DNA of 64,000 nucleotides from positions 37,183,834 to 37,247,833 of the forward strand of contig CM033745.1 of assembly GCA_019671005.1 (NCBI GenBank). Reading direction: 5' to 3'. How positions within the stretch are numbered: position 1 is the first letter of the stretch; the number at the start of each line of letters is the position of its first letter. The notes beneath the pieces were generated by a model, which saw only the letters and a program-made list of their open reading frames with translations, did no database searches and was not told the DNA's origin. Shown in pieces: positions 58,438 through 64,000 of the stretch. The position numbers and the translations under genes were made by a program. This stretch comes from Hibiscus mutabilis. Lineage: Eukaryota > Streptophyta > Magnoliopsida > Malvales > Malvaceae.

Positions 58438-59213
58438 AAATGAGCCGTCAATAATCAAATAATGCTTAAGGATTGAAGTATTAAGGAAATGTCAATAAAC
58501 AAGTGATGTGTATATTAACTTAATTTGCAAGAAATTTTCTGGATGATTATATTATTGAATGGACTGGTTACTTTATAAGTATTGACTATTTGTACATCAT
58601 ATGTATTGTTACCTCACTTAGGCTATGGAAGCCTAATGTATCTCATATTCATGCATTACAGGTAAGCTAAAGTTTGTGTACTGGTTCGGGATTAAGGATT
58701 TCCATGTTGTGGCTCAAGATCCAAGTGGAATTGAATCTTTCTTAATTATACTCCTAGGATGGTGGCACCTTGTAATGGTTATGAAACTAGTTTAAGATAG
58801 TATGGCTTGTAATTAATAAAATTGAGAGTTATTTGGTACACTCTAGTGTAATCTATGAATACCTAATTTGCTTAAGAGTTTTGTATGACTAGATAAATGT
58901 CCATGGTTGATTGTGTGAATTGAACTTATGGATAACATGTATGATGGTAATGAGTTTCGAATGGAAGGTTGATAGAATGAGACATATGTAATGATGTTCA
59001 TATGATCTTTTGTTAATTCAAAATAAAAAAGGGTTGTCAAATGAATAATGTAAATGAAATCAAAAGCTAACAAAGAAGGAAATTTCTAATAACCTATAAT
59101 GTATAATCTAGAAAAAGTTTTGAAATTTTTGGGTTCTTGTTTTCGGTTTTCTCTGTAGTAATGTTCTTAACTCTGGTTTTTCTCCTAAACCAAGTTGAGG
59201 ATGTTACATGGTT

Positions 59214-59926
59214 ACCCACTAATAGCCATATCTCATAATCTTTCTAGACATTGCAAAGCCATTTGCGTGTGTTCCACATATCCCATCACGTGCCTCAGAC
59301 AATATTTCTCTAGCTTCTCGGGAGTTGACACATCTTAGCAAGATCTGATCTTTGCCCCTTTTGTATAGGATTTCTCTGTCAATCACATATCCTAAAGCCT
59401 TCCTTCTAATAGTTCTTTTGTCATTATCATTTGCTTCCAGGGGATAAGTCTGAAATTTAATGTATTGTAGGATATCAAAATACAAAGGATTTCCATCTAC
59501 CTCATCTTCTATGCTACAGCAGTAAGCATAGGTCTCATAGCTCTGCATTTGAACTAGCATCATGCCTTCTAGTTTATTTGCTAAGAATACCGAAGCTAGT
59601 GTAGCTAAGGCATCAGATATTTGATTATCTTCCCTGGGATGTATGTAAAAGTGATTTCTCCAAACATTTTTATTAACTCCAGGATCAATTTTCGATACTC
59701 GATCAATTTTAAATCTTTTGTTTCCCATTCTCCACGCAGCTGGTAAATAACCAAAGTCGAATCCCTGTATACCTTCAAAATCTCTATCTTTCTTTCAATA
59801 GCAGCTCGCAAGCCCATGACACATGCTTCATATTCTGCTATGTTTTTAGTACAAAGGAACACTAACTTGCTTGTGAAAGGATAATGTACACCGTTTGGAG
59901 AAATCAACACTGCTCCAATTCCATGT
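59214..59926 (-). pseudogene. Tat element D second RNase H and integrase N-terminus (pseudogene)
   Basis: The minus strand reads FLCTKNIAEYEACVMGLRAA and DSTLVIYQLRGEWETKDLKL (59605-59910), then after a frame change DNQISDALATLASVF, a linker, and GICGTHANGFAMSRKIMRYG (about 59219-59290), the start of the integrase zinc-binding region. It continues across the insertion at 54391. Upstream, the sequence stops at 59926, where an LTR fragment begins, so the first RNase H, RT, protease and gag of this copy are lost. Confidence 0.8.
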
Positions 59927-60116
59927 TGTAATATCCCAAAAACTAGTCTAGTTGGAATTGAGTTTCGGCTATCGAAAATCCTACTTCGAGAAGTTTAAAT
60001 TGTGCACCAATAATGACTATATGATATATTTTCTTAATGTTGAACCTTGATTGAGTCTAATCTTTGAATTAGGGACCTTATGGGAAAGTCAAATATCAAA
60101 TCTAAGTCAAGGTATA
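59927..60116 (-). mobile_element. Fragment of an LTR of the 33351-36105 family at a deletion junction
   Basis: TGTAATATCCCAAAAACTAG and the later 'attgagtctaatctttgaat' and 'gggaccttat.ggaaag' match, in order, the minus-strand start of the insertion at 33351-36105. The fragment keeps only the first 190 bp of the LTR. It therefore marks an insertion into the second RNase H, followed by a deletion that removed the rest of it plus gag, protease and RT. Strand is given for the host element. Confidence 0.7.
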
Positions 60117-61090
60117 GATGAACCCTCCTCAGCTTCTCACATGCTTTTGTAGTTTGAATTATTATGCCTTTGTAATCATTCATCTTGTGTGCATATTTGA
60201 ACTTCACCATACCTGCAGTAGCTGGTATGAACTGTCTCGAGCCAAATTGTCTAGACACCAACAAAAGACAATATTTTGTTCCTCACCAAATCTCGGGTAA
60301 TGGGACTCAATCTCTGTCTCCACATCGATATAGAAATGTTGTTCCCCTGTTCAACCAAGGAGCTTTCCATACAACATTGACTTCCTTCATATTCTTGAAA
60401 ATTTTCCCCACTATTTCTCATTCTTTTTTCTCCAACAGACAATTAGTTAAGTGTTCTCCTATTGGTGAATATGTATCGAGATACCTGATGGCTCTATACG
60501 AAGTATCCCACCTATGCCCTCTGAACCAAATCTCTAGCAACTGTACACATCCCCAAAATCTTTCTTCCCTAATTTCTTACACGCAGTCAATGTTCTATAG
60601 GTTTCTGTCAAAATGGTAGGCATCGGGTTTACACTTTTCTCTAATCGGTCAAACAATCCCACTGTTGACAGATCTATGTGCTCTAGAGTCCTTGGAAATA
60701 AAACCAACCCATATATGCACAAGACGTAAAAGCTTCTTGCCCTAATTGGTTCATCTTCATTTTCCAATATCAACTCCTTAAGAACCTTCCAATTTACATG
60801 CTGGTTGTCTTCGTTCTGATCAGTGCTGTCACTATTGGCTATTTTCCTGTCTAACCATTCTTTTGTCTTTCTAGTAATTGGTACCAACTTCTTCTTGAAG
60901 CCTGAGTTGTTATTTGGTCTAGTATAGATCTTGTCATTTTTCACCCTAGGACAATTAATTAATACCTCATACTCTTCAAGCATTGGTGTCATGTCTACGC
61001 GACCAAAGGTAAAATAATTGTACGCAGGTTGTTGGTCTATCAATAAAGCTATATCACCAAATTCTCTTTTGAATGACTCCTTCATTTCAC
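60117..61090 (-). pseudogene. Tat element D ORF1-like protein (DUF7745-type)
   Basis: The minus-strand frame 61085-60534 reads FKREFGDIALLIDQQ, YFTFGRVDMTPMLEEYEVLI, DKIYTRPNNNSGFKKKLVPI, YVLCIYGLVLFPRTLEHIDL and TLTETYRTLTACKKLG-like blocks. Broken frames continue with RQFGSRQFIPATAGMVKFKY (60264-60180). This is the plant mobile-element domain often annotated as DUF7745, encoded 5' of gag in Tat/Ogre elements; its role is unknown. It sits between the 5' leader and the missing gag, as expected. At least two frameshifts after 60534. Confidence 0.75.
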
Positions 61091-61918
61091 CTCCCCACTG
61101 GTCCCATATTGCCTTTACTTCCGGCAGACAAGTATTCTAATTAGTATTCAACTTTACTTGACTCTTTATCTGAGACACTTCTCCCTTTTGCAAACTATCT
61201 CCTTTCTCGTGCTGAGTCTGTTTCGACCATGTCCAGACCGCAGTATTGTCTTCTCCTATCTTAAACCTTTCAGACATATTGAACACTTCCAAATTAACTG
61301 ATTCCCGAACCGATGCCAAAACAAGTGCATTATAACATGATTCATAAACAAATAAGAACAAACACAACAAAAAAACTTGTGTCAGTACTGTGAATTAATA
61401 CAGAAAGCAAATAAAACATAATATTAACATAGAAAGACACATTATATTTGCAAAGAAAATAACCACAGAAATATATTTAAACTGGCAGCACCTAACCTAG
61501 GCCATTGTCTGACTTTAATGAGGTGAGTTTCTATAAACAGAATGTGGGTTTAGTTCTAGACTCTGGGTTCTCGAACTGTCGTTACTGTCTACTGCGACAG
61601 TAAGACATCGATTCGGTAGTATAGGTCCCTTACAATGGAGGTGTGGGCCCCACGACGCATAAGGTTAGTATACCAAAAGAAGACAAAGATCTGAACTCAG
61701 AGTTGGAGAGCATCACGTCGAATAATGTCTTTCTCCCATATAAGGGTGAAAAGCCCGGGTCAAGGGCTATGCATGAATGACAAATATATCACACACAAAA
61801 GCTACCTACATTCTTCCTGAAAATTAATCCAACAATTCTCGAAAAAAATTAAATTCAATTTATTGCCCAAAATGCCACATGAAATTAATTAATTATGTGT
61901 GCCTCTCAATTTTAAATT
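61091..61918 (-). mobile_element. 5' leader of Tat element D
   Basis: The untranslated region between PBS and ORF1 shares with 1300-1610 the words 'cgaactgtcg', 'gtaagacatcgattcgg', 'agcccgggt' and 'catgaatga'. A small inverted repeat TGTCGTTACTGTCTACTGCGACA lies at about 61576-61598. The 77-residue frame at 61137-61370 is not recognisable. Confidence 0.6.
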
Positions 61919-61934
61919 CCTAGTAGAGTCGCCA
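61919..61934 (-). other. Primer binding site of Tat element D
   Basis: On the minus strand it reads TGGCGACTCTACTAGG, three bases from the LTR terminus. It matches the PBS at 1611-1631 except at three positions. Confidence 0.75.
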
Positions 61935-61937
61935 AGC

Positions 61938-64000
61938 TGTCGCGACCATTTTTAAAATCGAAGTGTGGGAAAAAAAAGCCTGACTATTGATTCTTTAGGG
62001 TTTTTGTCCATTTTAACTCATTTAGCCTTGGAAACTAGGGTTTTTCATGTTAAAACAGGTTTTTTACTTAGTTAACCATAAAATTGATTTTCCTTCATTT
62101 AATCTTAGAAAATAGGTTTTTATATTAAATCAATTTTATTAATTAATCATGAAAATTACCCTTCTTATTTGATCTGGAAAATATTTTGGAGTCGCCACAT
62201 GTCACTTTGGTAGACCGAACACCATAAAAACAACCAGAGATTCATTTTTTTAAAATTAGGGTTCGGGAGTCGATTGCATGTGGGGAAGGATTAAAACCCC
62301 TACAAACGCCCGTTATCGGTACCTTTTTAATTTCACGTGGCATTTTGGTATTTCGAGCAATAATTTGAATTTGATTAAATCCTTAATCGTTAATTGGATT
62401 TTCATTGCAAATGGGGGTATCCTTTTGTAAGAAAATACATTTTAAAACGAATGTGAGTTTTGAAACATCCAGTTACTTTAGGGTACTTCAATTCATATTC
62501 AAAATGTATCTCAACACAAGAGGTTTTAAATACATGTCCAATTTTTCTTGTCAATTTTAAGTTCAAACCTAATTAAGGCTCAAATTGATTGAATTAATTA
62601 AAGAATTTATGAATATTATCAAATTTAGGGATTTATGTGATAACACCCAAATAATTGGGCACTATCCATATTAAGCCCTAAATTAACAATATTCATTAAT
62701 ATTTAATGATTCTAACTATTTAAACCTACTCCTGGTTTAATTTTTAATTAAATTAACTATGTATGATTACAATGTTCTCAGTTCAAATAAAATATTAAAT
62801 ATTCCACTAAAATGCTCCCTTGATTAACATCTCATTAAAATGAGACAATAATCAACTTAGAACATTAAAGTTTCCATTTAATGTTCATTTATTTTCTACA
62901 ATTTTCTCCCTTTTTGAAATAATTAAATTAATTAAAGAACCTAAATTTAAAGGTTCTAATTATTTAAATCTAGGAGAATTAGCCTCCTAGATAATAATAC
63001 TATATGCCCATTTTAAATATACAAACAAACATACAATTTAAAATCATCAAATAAAATAAACAACTTGGAAAAGGGATTAAATTGGAATGAATTACAAGCC
63101 GGGGAGCCAAATTACAAATGAAAGTGACTAAATTATAACAAAGACAAAGTTTGAAGGCCACACTCTAAGACCCACTATAGTAGGGCGCGGATCTTATCTG
63201 GGTTCGGGTTGTTAAACGGGTCAGGCTATAAAAGCCTCCTAAACCCGAGATAACCTTTTTTTCCTCATTTTTTATAACCCACACTCTCTCTAATCCTAAT
63301 TCTCTCTGCCCTCTCTCTACAAACCCCATATTTTCAGAAACTAGCTCCAAACAAGATCAAAAACACATGTTCTTCAAAAAATCATTCCAAGATCACCATT
63401 CTCCACGTTTTGATCCAAATAAACACTTAAATCCCCTCATTTCCATGTTCGTAAAGATCAAAACCTCTAATTCCTCAAGAACACAACCTAGAACCCTTAG
63501 TCTTCCTCACTTAGATCTTTCGCCACCGCCTAAACCTAACCCTCAGCCTGTTCGTCAGCCGTCGGAGGTGACTCCGGCCACCACCGGCCATCTTCTCCGG
63601 TAATCTTCTCCGGTCAGTCTCCATCTCCGACCACCGTCTGGTTCAACTCTGGTCACCATCGACCGCCGTAAGGCAATTTCGGGCCACCGTCTGCTGCCGT
63701 CCAAAACCTTAAAAACTTTGTTTTTTCCTAATTTTTCACCTTAAACACCTAAATCTACTTGATCCATTAGGATCTCCTGGCTTCCCCCTAAAAACTACCC
63801 AAATCGAACCCATCTATCATGTTCGACTCTAACAAAAAACTAAACCTTTTGATGATCGTCACAATAAACATTTTTTGGTCACTATTCAAACAGTCACCGG
63901 CTGTAAAAGCTTTTCAACTCTACTTTAGATTTTCGTTACTGCTTCTTTGGTTTTGAGTACTTAGATCTTAACATTTCATGTGTTTTTTGCAGATAAACGA
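61938..64000 (-). mobile_element. 5' LTR of Tat element D, cut by the window edge
   Basis: It is a direct repeat of 49100-51140 or so, starting TGTCGCGACC. It contains ggagtcgcca (62188), the GTGGGG hairpin with a mutated right arm (62280), the palindromic AGGCTATAAAAGCCT (63223-63237), the GC-rich block and, at the window end, 'tttttgcagataaacga', matching 51127. About 500 bp of the LTR should lie beyond 64000. The ORF at 63367-63603 is not open in the left LTR copy. Confidence 0.85.

Larger units (their letters stand above)
54392..59208 (+). mobile_element. 4.8-kb noncoding LTR-like insertion in the element D integrase
   Basis: The ends are TGTAATACCCC and GAGGATGTTACA, with a perfect 5-bp duplication TGGTT (54387-54391 and 59209-59213). 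The interrupted integrase resumes in place. No retroelement coding domain is found inside. It contains a 654-bp tandem duplication (56163-57470), short repeats around 58361-58430 and 57823-58010, and 'tacctcacttaggct' (58611) shared with the 33351-36105 family. It is either an unusually long solo LTR or a large nonautonomous element with no detectable internal region; I favour the solo LTR. Confidence 0.8.

Noticed and set aside
63367..63603. 78-codon Pro/Ser-rich ORF in the element D 5' LTR
   Set aside because: The equivalent stretch in the left LTR (about 50528-50765) is frameshifted, so the frame is not maintained.
1..64000. tRNA, rRNA, snRNA or miRNA genes
   Set aside because: tRNA-like words found are primer binding sites complementary to tRNA 3' ends. 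I saw no cloverleaf-type gene or rRNA segment. The MULE-like hairpin is too long and repeat-built for a microRNA precursor.

Overview
This window is about 64 kb of repeat-dense plant nuclear DNA in which I find no intact host gene. Nearly everything recognisable is a transposable element or a piece of one: Ty3/gypsy elements of the Tat/Ogre type (two RNase H domains) and of the Athila type, one Ty1/copia element, solo or noncoding LTRs, a hAT transposon, a long-TIR MULE-like element and a LINE fragment. The element families, AT-rich spacers and nested insertions fit pericentromeric or intergenic DNA of a eudicot. A Malvaceae genome such as cotton is my guess from the style of the Tat, Athila and LTR families; it is inference only.

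Layout. 1-3561: 5' leader, primer binding site (PBS) and 5' LTR of a minus-strand Tat element that runs off the left edge. 4027-6510: left part of a hAT transposon with a decayed, intron-containing transposase. 6511-12785: minus-strand Tat fragment A (3' region, integrase, second RNase H, RNase H/RT, intron-like spacer, protease). 13432-14142: MULE-like element with long terminal inverted repeats and a perfect 9-bp target duplication. 14987-15945: solo copia LTR. 17455-17868: LINE ORF2 fragment. 18641-28274: minus-strand Athila element C, with a truncated 3' LTR, gag-pro-pol, PBS and a complete 5' LTR; it sits in the 3' end of copia element B (28275-36253, minus strand). The 5' LTR of B is itself split by a noncoding LTR-like insertion (33351-36105). 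36851-39285: LTR and PBS of a plus-strand Tat element. 40031-43965: minus-strand Tat pieces, joined head to head at 43965 to a plus-strand Tat pol fragment (43966-46280). 46664-48087: solo Athila LTR. 49100 to beyond 64000: minus-strand Tat element D with both LTRs; its integrase is interrupted by a 4.8-kb noncoding LTR-like insertion (54392-59208) and its gag-pro-RT is deleted at 59927-60116.

The most unusual signals are DNA motifs, not genes: seven pairs of a GTATCGATAC-like palindrome with start-to-start spacing of exactly 20 bp in the 33351-36105 insertion; a family-wide TTGCCNNGGCAA palindrome in the Athila LTRs and coding region; a PBS-core copy and a conserved GTGGGG/CCCCAC hairpin near the 3' end of several Tat LTRs; CTAGAG...CTCTAG hairpin repeats in the Athila 3' region; and gene-like landmarks in the Tat LTRs on the strand opposite gag-pol. 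All retroelement ORFs carry stops, frameshifts or catalytic substitutions, so nothing here looks autonomous.
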